The notes under the pieces are model-generated. The model was not told the DNA's origin. It made no database searches and saw only the letters and a program-made list of their open reading frames with translations. Shown here in pieces: positions 1 through 8,450 of a stretch of DNA of 13,503 nt. The translations under genes and the position numbers were made by a program. How positions within the stretch are numbered: the stretch's first letter is position 1; each line of letters opens with the position of its first letter. This DNA comes from Giardia muris. Lineage: Eukaryota > Fornicata > Diplomonadida > Hexamitidae. The DNA is taken from the NCBI GenBank assembly GCA_006247105.1, contig VDLU01000041.1, forward strand, positions 1 to 13,503, given 5' to 3'.

Positions 1-72
1 GACGAGTGTGGATCGTACGACGAGAGGACGGAAGGGCCGGCCCACAACGGACGGATCGACCGATCGACAGAC
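1..72 (+). other. 3' part of the 5' external transcribed spacer
   Basis: This short GC-rich stretch lies directly before the conserved 5' end of the small-subunit rRNA, so it should be the end of the rDNA leader. No promoter can be recognised because the window opens too close to the gene. The repeated GATCGACCGATCGAC pattern near 55-68 could fold on itself. The assignment rests on position only. Confidence 0.6.
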
Positions 73-1502
73 CATCCGGTTGATCCTGCCGGAGTACTAC
101 GCTACCCCCAAGGACAAAAGCCATGCAAGCGGACACGAGGTATGAAGTGGCGGACGGCTCGGTACAACGGTACGAGTCTGACCGGGGGTGAAGGCTAGAC
201 GGATACCGCTGGCAACCCAGCGCCAAGACGAGTGCTCAAGAGCGGGGAAGGAAAGCACGCGATGGAGCGAATGCCCGGATGAGGTTCCGAGGTATTACCT
301 AGTCGGTAGAGTAGTGGTCTACGGAGGGGATGATGCCTGGCGGAGGATCAGGGTTTGACTCCGGAGAACGGGCCTGAGAGACGGCCCGTACATCCAAGGA
401 CGGCAGCAGGCGCGGAACTTGCCCAATGCGTGAAGGCGTGAGGCAGCAACGGGGGATCCCATGAAATGGGAAGACTGGGGGGTAGATGACCCCAGCACAA
501 GTCGAGGGAAAGGTCTGGTGCCAGCAGCCGCGGTAATTCCAGCTCGGCAGGCGTCGTACGGCGCTGTTGCAGTTAAAACGTCCGGAGTCGAGACGTCCAG
601 CCGGGAGGAAAGAGGAGCGCTTAAGGCGGGAGTGAGTACGAGAAAGCCCGGGACGGACATGAAGGTGAATGGGTAAGGGCATGTGTATTGGTGGGGGACG
701 GGTGAAATAGGATGATCCGACCAAGACAGACAAAGGCGTAGGCACTTGCCAAGACCATATCAGTCGAACCAGGACGAAGCCCGGGGGCGAGAAGGCGATT
801 AGACACCACCGTATTCCCGGGCGTAAACGATGCCACCGAGAGACTGGCCAGGTCGTCAGGATCGAAGGGAAACCGATCAGGGTACGGGCTCTGGGGGGAG
901 TATGGCCGCAAGGCTGGAACTTGAAGGCATTGACGGAGGGGTACCACCAGACGTGGAGTCTGCGGCTCAATTTGACTCAACGCGAACACCTTACCAGGCC
1001 CAGACGTACGGAGGATCGACGGTTGAGAGGACCTTCGTGATCGTACGAGTGGTGGTGCATGGCCGTTCACAGCCCGTGGCTTGAGCCGTCTGCTTGACTG
1101 CGACAACGAGCGAGACCCTAACCTGGATGGGACCGCCAATGGTGAATTGGAGGAAGGTGGGGCGATAACAGGTCTGTGATGCCCTTAGACGCCCTGGGCT
1201 GCACGCGTACTACACTGTGGGGATGAAACCACGTCGAGTTGTGAAGCTTGATGAGATCAAACCCCCACGTGGTTGGGATCGTGGACTGGAACGTCCTCGT
1301 GAACCTGGAATGTCTAGTAGGCGTAGGTCATCAATCTACGCCGGATACGTCCCTGCCCCTTGTACACACCGCCCGTCGCTCCTACCGACTGGGTCTTCTG
1401 GCGAGCTCCTGGGAGGGATGAACCGAACAGGGACGAACCGCGAGGCTTGGAGGAAGGAGAAGTCGTAACAAGGTATCCGTAGGTGAACCTGCGGATGGAT
1501 CC
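73..1502 (+). rRNA. Small-subunit (16S-like/18S) ribosomal RNA, diplomonad type
   Basis: This is the RNA of the small ribosomal subunit, which decodes mRNA. The universal 5' end CATCCGGTTGATCCTGCCGG begins at 73. The 530 loop (GTGCCAGCAGCCGCGGTAAT) is at about 519-538, the GTAAACGATGCCACC segment near 822, and CAACGAGCGAGACCCT near 1103. The decoding-site helix (TTGTACACACCGCCCGTCGC) is at about 1360-1379, and the 3' end GTAGGTGAACCTGCGGATGG leads into ATCC at 1502. The length of about 1,430 nt is far below the usual eukaryotic 1.8 kb and matches Giardia (about 1.45 kb). Phrases such as CCCCAAGGACAAAAGCCATG and GCGGAACTTGCCCAATGCG are also Giardia-like. GC content is moderate, unlike the very GC-rich G. 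intestinalis gene. The 3' end could be off by a few bases. No insertion or break is seen. Confidence 0.97.
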
Positions 1503-1537
1503 ATCGAGAGGGAAGGTACGAGGATGAAGGCAATGAG
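1503..1537 (+). other. Internal transcribed spacer 1
   Basis: The spacer between the SSU 3' end and the start of the 5.8S-like sequence is only about 35 nt, which is extremely compact and typical of Giardia. The right boundary is uncertain by several bases because the 5.8S start is inferred from its distance to the conserved CCTTGG motif. Confidence 0.7.
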
Positions 1538-1670
1538 ATGACGCGACCCGGTGGATGCCTTGGCTCGGGGGACGATGAAGGACGTGGCTGACGACGATAC
1601 TCGATGTGGTCCAAGCACGTGACATCGATCTTCGAATGGATCATCGGGGTGGTGGGGTGATCTACGAACT
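1538..1670 (+). rRNA. 5.8S ribosomal RNA
   Basis: This corresponds to the 5' end of bacterial 23S rRNA and pairs with the start of the LSU RNA in the large subunit. Conserved elements appear in order: CGGTGGATGCCTTGGCTC (about 1549-1566), GACGATGAAGGACGTGGC (about 1571-1588), and GTGACATCGATCTTCGAATG (about 1619-1638). The last is the counterpart of the yeast GTGAATCATCGAATCTTTGAA. The estimated length of about 130 nt is shorter than the usual 158 nt, consistent with a reduced diplomonad 5.8S. Both ends are estimates, probably within 10 nt. Confidence 0.85.
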
Positions 1671-1709
1671 GGGTTGTTCGAGGGGTTGAACGATGGGGAA
1701 TGAGATGAG
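1671..1709 (+). other. Internal transcribed spacer 2
   Basis: A very short spacer (about 40 nt) separates 5.8S from LSU. The start of the LSU is placed about 33 nt before GGAACTTAAGCATATCA by analogy with yeast, so the right boundary may shift by 10-20 nt. No other feature is seen. Confidence 0.55.
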
Positions 1710-3421
1710 GATCCCCCCCACTCCGATGAAGATGACGGGTGGAACTTAAGCATATCAGTACGCCCAGGAGAAGACACCAACCGGGATTCCTTGATTAGCG
1801 GCGAGCGATCCAGGAGTAGTCCGACCTCGAAGCGATGAGCGTTGTGAGGACTGGGGGGATGTCCTAAACCCGAAGATGGGTTGAAACCCACACCAAGGAG
1901 GGTGCCAGTCCCGTAGGATGGACACAACCCAACGACGAGTACCTCTGCTTGAGAGTGTAGAGGGAAGAGGAGGTGGTACCCTTCTAGGCTAAATACCGCC
2001 CCGAGACCGATAGAGGACCAAGTAGTGCGAACGAAAGGTGAGAAGGATCCGACCCAGGCACGTCAAAGACCCTGAACCCGGAGGCGACTCCCGACCTGTC
2101 GATGATCGATTGGTCGGCCCGTCTCGAAACACGGACCGAGGAGTTAGGACCGATCGCAGTCATGTGGCAAAGGGAAGTCAAGACTTCAAGGGGCCCCTTA
2201 CAAGGGCAGAGCGATCGGTCCTAGACCCGAAAGGTGGTGATCTACACTTGACCAGGGTGAAGCCAGACGAAAGCCTGGTGGAGGCCCATCCCGGTGCTGA
2301 CGTGCAAATCGCTCGGTCGAGTTGAGTGTAGGGGCGAAAGACTCATCGAACCACCTGGTAGCTGGTTACCTCCGAAATGTCTCCCAGGATAGCCGACATC
2401 ATGAACAGCTGCCCTAGGTAAGGCCACGATCGGTGGGAGTAGGGAGGTCACTCCTTATCCACCCTCGAACCATGAACAAGGGTGGAGCGGGGCCAACTTG
2501 TGTGGGCCCCTCAACAGTGTTGATGTCGAGTGGGCCTCTCCTGGTAAGCAGGACGGGCAAGACGGGATGAACCGACAGTCGGGGAAGGTGTGGAAGTGTA
2601 TGCTCGATCAAACGGTGTCCGTCGATCGTGACAGCTGGAAGGTGGCCTTAACAGTAGGAAGCCTCTAAGGAGTGTGTAACAACCCACCAGCCGAATCGAG
2701 GGGCCGGAAAATGGAACACGCCGAAGCATACGATCGGAACCCGACCGAGATGTGTCTCGGGTAGGAGGTCGTCATGATCGAGTCGAAGCCATGGGGTGAC
2801 ACGTGGTGGATCGAGTCATGATTGCTGATCTCGGTAGTAGTAGCCATTACTCCATCTGGAGGCCTGACGTGGAGATGGGTTCCGTATCCCTGTCGATCAG
2901 ATACGGGTGACACGATCCTAAGTCCGATGGTGTACGCCGTACCATGGGGTCATCCTCACAGGACGATAGGGCTGACCGGTTAACATCCCGGTGGTATGAT
3001 GGGGTCTTGGTGACATCCTTTCACAACGGTACATGAACGAAGACATGGTGGGAGTCATCCCGTCCTACCCCAGTCCCCCATGGCCAGTAGTACTTCAGGT
3101 CGTGCATGGCCATGATGATCACATGTCCTTCGGTCATCCATGAAACCCGTTGTGTCCCCCCCATCCTGATCGTACCACAACCGCAACAGGACTCCAAGGT
3201 GATCAGCCTCTAGGCGGGAGAGACCATGACTCAGGGAAGTCGGCAAACTAGCTCCGTAACTCGGGAGAAGGAGTGGCTCTGATCGATCAGAACCGGCACG
3301 GACCGAGGATCCCGACTGTCTACTAACAACATAGCGTCGTGCCAGTCGTCATGGATGCGTACACGACGTGATTTCTGCCCAGTGCCATGACCGTCACCAT
3401 GAAGAGGTTCATCCAAGCCCT

Positions 3422-3473
<52 letters not shown>

Positions 3474-3912
3474 GGGTAATTTCCGACGTGCATGAATGGA
3501 TCAACGAGGATCCCACTGTCCCAAGTCATGCCTCCGTGAACCTACAGACCCGGGAACGGGCGGGTGTTGGTCGGCGGGGCAAGAAGACCCTTTTGAGCTT
3601 GACTCCAATCCGATCCTGGGGGATGGATCATCGGTGCAGCATACAGGGAGGCCGCTTCCATGAGATACCCTGACGTTGTTCACCATCCACTCACCGACTT
3701 ACATCGGCACACGTCGGATGGGGAGTTTGGCTGGGCGGCGCGCCTGCTAGATCACACCGCAGGCGTCCTATGGTAAGCTCAGTGAGGTCGGAAACCTCAC
3801 GTGGAGCATAAGGGCATAAGCTTACTTGACTAGTACCCCTGTCCCGGTACTTGCCGTGAAAGCGTGGCCTAACGATCCTTCAACCGCTCCGGTAATCCGA
3901 GCGTGGAGGTGA

Positions 3913-3947
<35 letters not shown>

Positions 3948-3957
3948 GCCAAGCGCC

Positions 3958-4001
<44 letters not shown>

Positions 4002-4051
4002 CCGTCCGCATGCATCGGTGCGGAAGCGTCGGATTGTTCACCCGTCTAAGG

Positions 4052-4095
<44 letters not shown>

Positions 4096-4345
4096 TCCTA
4101 CCGACCATCTCCATGCGTCCAGTACGTCGGGTCAGTACGAGAGGAACACCGTCGCGAGCCTCCGATCTCCCGGTTGTTTGACTTGACAGTGCCGGTCTGT
4201 CGCGCTCGGGGGACTAGCACTGAACGCCTCTAAGTGTCCATCCCACCTACTCGCATGGGTTGAGGGGCTTCCCCTCGATTCGCCCGGGTTGACGACCCTT
4301 TTCTCCGACCTACTGTACGCGTGGAGCTTCTTGCGACCGCCTGAG
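1710..4345 (+). rRNA. Large-subunit (23S-like/28S) ribosomal RNA
   Basis: This RNA holds the peptidyl-transferase centre. Landmarks in order are GAACTTAAGCATATCAGTAC (1742), GGGTGAAGCCAGACGAAAGC and GACGTGCAAATCGCTCGGTC (about 2255-2319), and GGGGCGAAAGACTCATCGAA (about 2332). The GTPase-centre loop GTGTAACAACCCACCAGCCG is near 2674. TAACTATGACTCTCTTAAGG (about 3438) and GGCAAGAAGACCCTTTTGAG (about 3578) follow. The peptidyl-transferase segment TTACCACAGGGATAACTGGC starts at 3921 and the sarcin-ricin loop AGTACGAGAGGAAC is at 4134-4147. CTGAACGCCTCTAAGTG near 4218 marks the final domain. A stretch of roughly 2760-3240 is poorly conserved and is probably a lineage-specific variable domain. The 3' end is not visible as a motif. 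I place it before the G-rich repeats, giving about 2.6 kb, close to Giardia LSU length. Confidence 0.93.
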
Positions 4346-4700
4346 GTTTGGTTCGGGTTGGCATTCCCCCCGAGCCCCCGAGGGTCGAAGACCTGAGGGG
4401 TGAGGGAAGGCCGGAACAACCCCCCGAGGGTCGTGAGACCCGAAGGGGGGGCCGGAAGCGAGGCCCCCCGCCCCGAGGAAGACCTGAGGGGGTGAGGGCA
4501 TCCCCGTCATACCAGGGGGGTGGGAAGGGCTCCCTCCGGTCGTGGGACCAGGGGGTGAGGCCCCCGGTCGTAAGGGGGCATCCCCGAGGGTGAGACTTGA
4601 GGCGCGAGGTCATACCAGGGGGGTGAGGGCCCCAAGGGGGGGCGTCCCCGCCCGGATCGACCTGAAGCGAGATCAACCCCCGTGGGTCGAAGGCCCGGGT
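4346..4700 (+). repeat. GC-rich spacer with imperfect tandem and inverted repeats
   Basis: Immediately after the LSU comes a stretch dominated by CCCCGAGGG, GACCTGAGGGG and GGGGTGAGGG motifs. The phrase GTCATACCAGGGGGGTG occurs at 4506 and again at 4609 (period about 103 bp), and GGGCATCCCCG recurs near 4496 and 4577. Phrases such as CCCCGAGGGTCGTGAGACCC are self-complementary and could form hairpins that process or terminate pre-rRNA. That role is inference from position only. Confidence 0.7.
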
Positions 4701-5868
4701 ACGGGGCCTACAGAAGGATACCAGATTTGGAACGGTTACAGTGGATTTTGGATCCGGACTCGAGATCAAAAGACCGGAGGGCGAGGGCGGGTCCGCGGTC
4801 CCTCGAACGGGGGTCGTACAGGGGTCCCCCGTGGCCCACGGCCGTCCCCCTGGGCACGGAACGGATCGGGGTCCATGCCCTGGCCCGGGAGTCCACATGG
4901 GTCCTCACGGGGGCCTTCCTCCAGGGTCATTCGAGGTGTCCCCGGGGTCCCCTGGGTCCATGGGGCCCTTGAAGTCCTTCAAGATGAACGGGGACGGGGG
5001 GCCCGGTCCCTCACGGGGGGCCCTCACACGGGGGACTCATGGCTCCATCGGGGACTGGGGTCGACCCCCCGCCCTCCTTCGAGGGGGCCGGTCATCGGAC
5101 CATGTGGTCATATGGATGGCCTTCCGGGGGTCACGGTCCCCTCGGGGTGGGTCATCGAATGGGATGGGGGACTATCTTCCCCCTTCCATAGCCCGTGGGG
5201 TCCCCTCGAGTCCTCCATGAACGGGGTCACATGGGCCTTCAGAGGGTCTCCTGGGCCCGGGCCGAACAGGGGATTCCCGTGGGGTCCGACTCCCCTTGAA
5301 TCTCTGGGGGTCTCGAGCGGGGACCCAGATCCACGCCCCACAGGTCCATGGACCTTCATGGGTGGGGGGGTGGTCCATCATACGGATGGGGGTTCCTTCG
5401 GTCGGGGGTCCGTCCGGTCCTCACGGGACAGGATCCAGGGGGCCTTCACGTCCCCTCATACGGGCCACATGGACCGGGTCATCAGGGGGATCCGGGTCAT
5501 CATATGGGGCCCGGGCCTCATATCCATGGACGGGACTCCCCACGGGGCGGGCCCCCTTCATCGATCGGGTCCCTCACGGATCTTCAGAGGGTGAAATCGG
5601 ACACGGCATGGGACTTTCAGGCCCCACGGGTCATCGGACGGACGATCGAACGGGCCCCCGAGGGCACGAGTAGAGGTAGTGGGTCCATGGGGCCCGGACG
5701 ACGCTCATCATTCCAGACGGAGGGAACCCTTCCCGCTTTCTCCTTCATTCAAGTTAGGACCGGAGGGGCGCCGAAGCGACGGGCCCCTCAGAGGGGGACC
5801 GAAGGGGCGCCCGAAGGGCGAGGCCCTGTGGGCACCGGTCACTGACTGGGCGTGTCTGCGTCCCCGGG
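4701..5868. other. G-rich intergenic spacer, no gene recognised
   Basis: More than 1.1 kb of spacer has many G runs on the + strand and recurring short words such as GGGTCCATGGGG, TCATATGG and GGGGTCC. The longest open frames here are rich in Gly, Pro, Arg and Ser, lack recognisable domains, and occur on both strands, so I do not call them genes. A self-complementary cluster at about 5763-5840 (GGGGCGCC, GGGCCCCT, GGGGCGCCCGAAGGGCG) could form local hairpins. Confidence 0.6.
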
Positions 5869-6275
5869 CGGCCCGCGTCTCCGTGTCCCTCGCATCTCTC
5901 GCATCTCCGCGTCTCTCATCACCTCTCATCACTTATTATCGTCCCTTATCGTGTCTCGTGTCCCTTATCGTTCTTATCATCTCTTATCGTCCCCGTCATC
6001 TCTCATCGCTCTCATCGCGTCCCCAGCCCCCCACTCCTCTCGTGGATCCCCTGGCCCCTCTCATGCCCCCCCATGGATCCTCATGCCCTCTCATGCCATC
6101 TCATGGCCCCCATGCCCCCTGACTCCTCTTGAATCACCTCGTGGCCCCCCCTTCAGGCCTCCCCCTTCCTCCCTCAGCCCTCCCCACGCCTGCACACACT
6201 CCCCCCATCCCTCTACCACGTCGGGGAGCCCTCTCCACATCCGTCTGACTCGTCCCCCCAACCCCCAGGTCTCCA
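5869..6275. repeat. Pyrimidine-rich, microsatellite-like tract
   Basis: The + strand becomes abruptly C/T-rich. From about 5893 to 6023 it is built from degenerate CTTATCGTC and CTCATCGC words, and from about 6050 to 6125 from CTCATGCCC words. More C-rich sequence continues to about 6275. The open frame through it encodes mostly Pro, Ser and Leu and is a composition effect. Such a tract after an rRNA unit could act in termination, replication-fork arrest or recombination, but nothing here proves it. Confidence 0.7.
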
Positions 6276-6281
6276 GATCCT

Positions 6282-6313
6282 CCTGGATTAATATTTACTA
6301 ATGAAAATCCAGG
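6282..6313. promoter_or_regulatory. AT-rich hairpin containing a minus-strand AGTAAAT
   Basis: A perfect 8-bp inverted repeat, CCTGGATT (6282-6289) and AATCCAGG (6306-6313), encloses a 16-nt AT-rich loop in otherwise very GC-rich DNA. The loop reads AGTAAAT on the minus strand (6293-6299), an exact match to the Giardia polyadenylation consensus AGTRAAY. It lies about 280 bp beyond the stop of the decayed minus-strand gene at 6592. It could be a terminator or poly(A) element, or an AT-rich initiator of the kind used by Giardia promoters. Confidence 0.4.
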
Positions 6314-6591
6314 GGAATCCCGGACAATAGAGGGTTCGATCCATCATCTCGTCCCATGGGACTCCCGTCCCCCCTGCACCCTTACGACGGTGTTACGTGA
6401 CTGTGCACGCAGTGGGAGGGCCGTGGGGGTCGTGGGGATGGCAGGGGAGTTGGATGGGGTCATCCTTGGGGACGGGTCGAGAGGGATGGAGGGGCCACCT
6501 AAGGGCCTTGTGGGGGCCTATGAGCGATCTTTGGGGGGTCGGGGATCTTTGTACAGAGATGCCGTCACATCACCTCCAAGCCTCCCTGGGG
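6314..6591. other. Spacer without a recognised gene
   Basis: This G-rich stretch has a small palindromic core (ACTGTGCACGCAGT near 6401). An open + strand frame runs through it from a GTG codon at 6390, but its composition is biased and it shows no domain. I see no RNA gene. Confidence 0.5.
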
Positions 6592-7740
6592 TTACTTGTG
6601 CTCGACCCACACGTAGCTCCCGTCCATGCACGTGGATGACCACTCCTCATGCCCCGCCCTTGACAGGCCCCAATGGTTCATCTCCCCAAAGATGAAGGAG
6701 GAAGAGGCGGGGATCCAGCCACAACCAATCTCCCTGACGAATGTCGATGTGGGCTCCCGCACTACTATGGACAGGTGCCAGTCGAGGAGAACCCGTCCAA
6801 AAAAGAGCAAGGCCTCGACACGACCGGTTAAGCACCCCGAACCCGCCCCCTGTCCTCAAAGGGCCGCTTTCCCCTTGACAAGCCCCCCGACGCTTGAGGG
6901 ACGCAAAAGATCGGCATCCTCATCAACCATGATGATTCCACCACCAGGCCACCCCCTGCCTGCCAATCACCCTATATGCGTTCACATCAAAGTGGATGCC
7001 GTTGGGTTCGACGACAATTCCATCCGGCCTGCGACGACGAGGCTTGATGATGACGATGCGATCGTCCATCCAGTGACGCACGATCGGATCGTTGATGAGC
7101 GCTTTGCTCACGGAGACCTTCGAGTACAGTCCTCTTCGAGGTCATACACCACGTCCAGCATCTGGTCGTTGGTCGACGTGGATCGTACCCATAGGATGCC
7201 CTACGGATACTGGGCACTCCCGCACCAGCCGTTCACAGGGCACGTGTAGGCCATGGGCTCTCTTGGCTGCCTCCCAGAAGGGGATGAGATTGCCCGGTCA
7301 AAGATCATCCGGACCTCGGGGGCCCTCGGATACGAGTGTCCTCATTTGTGCAGCAGGGGTGGTTGTGCTTTGCCGTCCCCCGTGGCCTCCCAGTGAACGT
7401 GCTCATCGATGCTCATTTTCATCCAGGCCGGGCCTTCCGACCCTGCATGTACGAAGAACTGGAGATGGAGGTACGATCCCGACCACGTACCTCTCCTTGC
7501 CCGGATGGACGAGCTCAAGGAGCCAGTGCTCAGCATCCCAGCCCTCATCGTCGAGCTGCCTCGTGCCGATCCAGTTCCTCCCCCAAAGACCCCAACAACA
7601 GAACTGAGCCTGCAGCCGGGTAACACCATACATGGCCAGGCCTGCATCCCAGGAAGGAGGTGGGTGACACATGTGAAGCCAGGCCTCCAGTCCAAGACCC
7701 CGAGCCCATGCTTAGGCTTCAACATGCAGGTCCAGATCAA
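6592..7740 (-). pseudogene. Decayed protein-coding gene, unknown function
   Basis: On the minus strand, stretches that read like ordinary globular protein follow one another but are broken by stops and shifts. In order they include NWIGTRQLDDEGWDAEHWLL (about 7570-7510), FVHAGSEGPAWMKMSIDEHV (another frame, about 7455-7395), NLIPFWEAAKRAHGLHVP (from 7291), DQMLDVVYDLEED (near 7170), and SKALINDPIVRHWMDDRIVI (from about 7108). The last runs on to 6925. MVDEDADLLRPSSVGG follows from 6930, and the final segment ends in GSYVWVEHK with TAA at 6592-6594. Most pieces lie in just two frames, with TGA stops at 7403, about 7304, 7142, 6923 and about 6856. The stop sits inside AGTAACC, one base off AGTRAAY. 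The protein would be Trp-rich and mixed alpha/beta. I recognise no family. The N-terminus is not defined. Indel errors in the assembly could also produce this pattern. Confidence 0.55.
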
Positions 7741-8450
7741 GATGACCCGAAGGACCCCAAGTGGTCGAAGAGGACATCAGAAGGGTCTGCATGGTATCGG
7801 AAGACCATTGGGAGCCCCCGATGATACTTCGAGGGGTCATCACATCCTCCCATCGGCCTTCACTCACGACTTCATCCCCACTTGACCATCAGCTGTCCCA
7901 GCACACGCATCCGGCCTCCTCGGGCCATAGGGGTTGAAGACCTCGAACACCCCCCAAGACCCAGAAGGACCCCAGGACAGGAGATCCGACGACCATCAAT
8001 CCAAAAAACTGCCATCCATCCAGCCCTCTCCATTCACGTTCGTACCGACTCCTGACACCTGTACCCGTCCCCGTACATGGACCATCGTCATTGACATCAG
8101 GACGGATATAGGGTCGTCCCCCCCCATGACCCCAAGAGATCTCGAGAACCCAATGGAGGCCCCAAGGGTCCAGAAGAGGCATGAAGGCATGGACCAAGAG
8201 GTCATCACCTCCTTATCAGCATCACTCACGGCTTCATCCCATTCCACCCAGGACCAGAGGACTCGATGATGTCCAGCAATCAGACGATCCAAAAAACCAC
8301 CATTCGTCCTCCATGCCAACCGAGCCCCCAGCCCCCATTCGCCCGGTCCTCGGCCCTATCCGCCCTTATATTGGCCCCTAACACCTGTATCCATCCATGC
8401 ACAGGGGCCATCGGGGGGTATTACGACATGACCATCCATCCCGACCCCGA
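7741..8450. repeat. Degenerate ~380-bp duplication with minus-strand coding remnants
   Basis: Two related units can be aligned by eye. GGGGTCATCACATCCTCCCA at about 7834 matches GAGGTCATCACCTCCTTATC at about 8199. CACTCACGACTTCATCCC (about 7861) matches CACTCACGGCTTCATCCC (about 8223). CCATCAATCCAAAAAACTGCC (about 7993) matches the ATCCAAAAAACCACC region (about 8288). ACACCTGTACCCGTCCCCG (about 8056) matches ACACCTGTATCCATCC (about 8381). On the minus strand, 7996-8319 is open and reads like protein in places (GVMGGDDPISVLMSMTMVHV, EWDEAVSDADKEVM). It may be another remnant, or the repeated N-terminal part of the decayed gene ending at 6592. No domain is recognised. The right end grades into the C/A-rich satellite. 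Confidence 0.5.

Noticed and set aside
299..4898. Many 60-220-codon open frames inside the rRNA genes on both strands
   Set aside because: They overlap well-conserved rRNA, have no protein-like composition or domains, and are explained by the RNA sequence.
4542..5594. A 350-codon open + strand frame after the LSU
   Set aside because: It is dominated by Gly, Pro, Arg and Ser from G-rich repeats, overlaps similar frames in other phases, and has no recognisable domain or Giardia-type start and poly(A) context.
7040..7111. HWMDD on the minus strand as a reverse-transcriptase catalytic box
   Set aside because: The surrounding residues (IVRHWMDDRIVIIKPRRR) lack other RT motifs, and no endonuclease or further RT blocks are nearby.
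6626..7249. An uninterrupted 207-codon + strand frame opposite the decayed gene
   Set aside because: It is Pro/Ser/His/Asp-rich and looks like an antisense shadow. The minus strand gives more globular-looking segments and ends in a poly(A)-like signal. A codon-bias test would settle it, and I keep some doubt.
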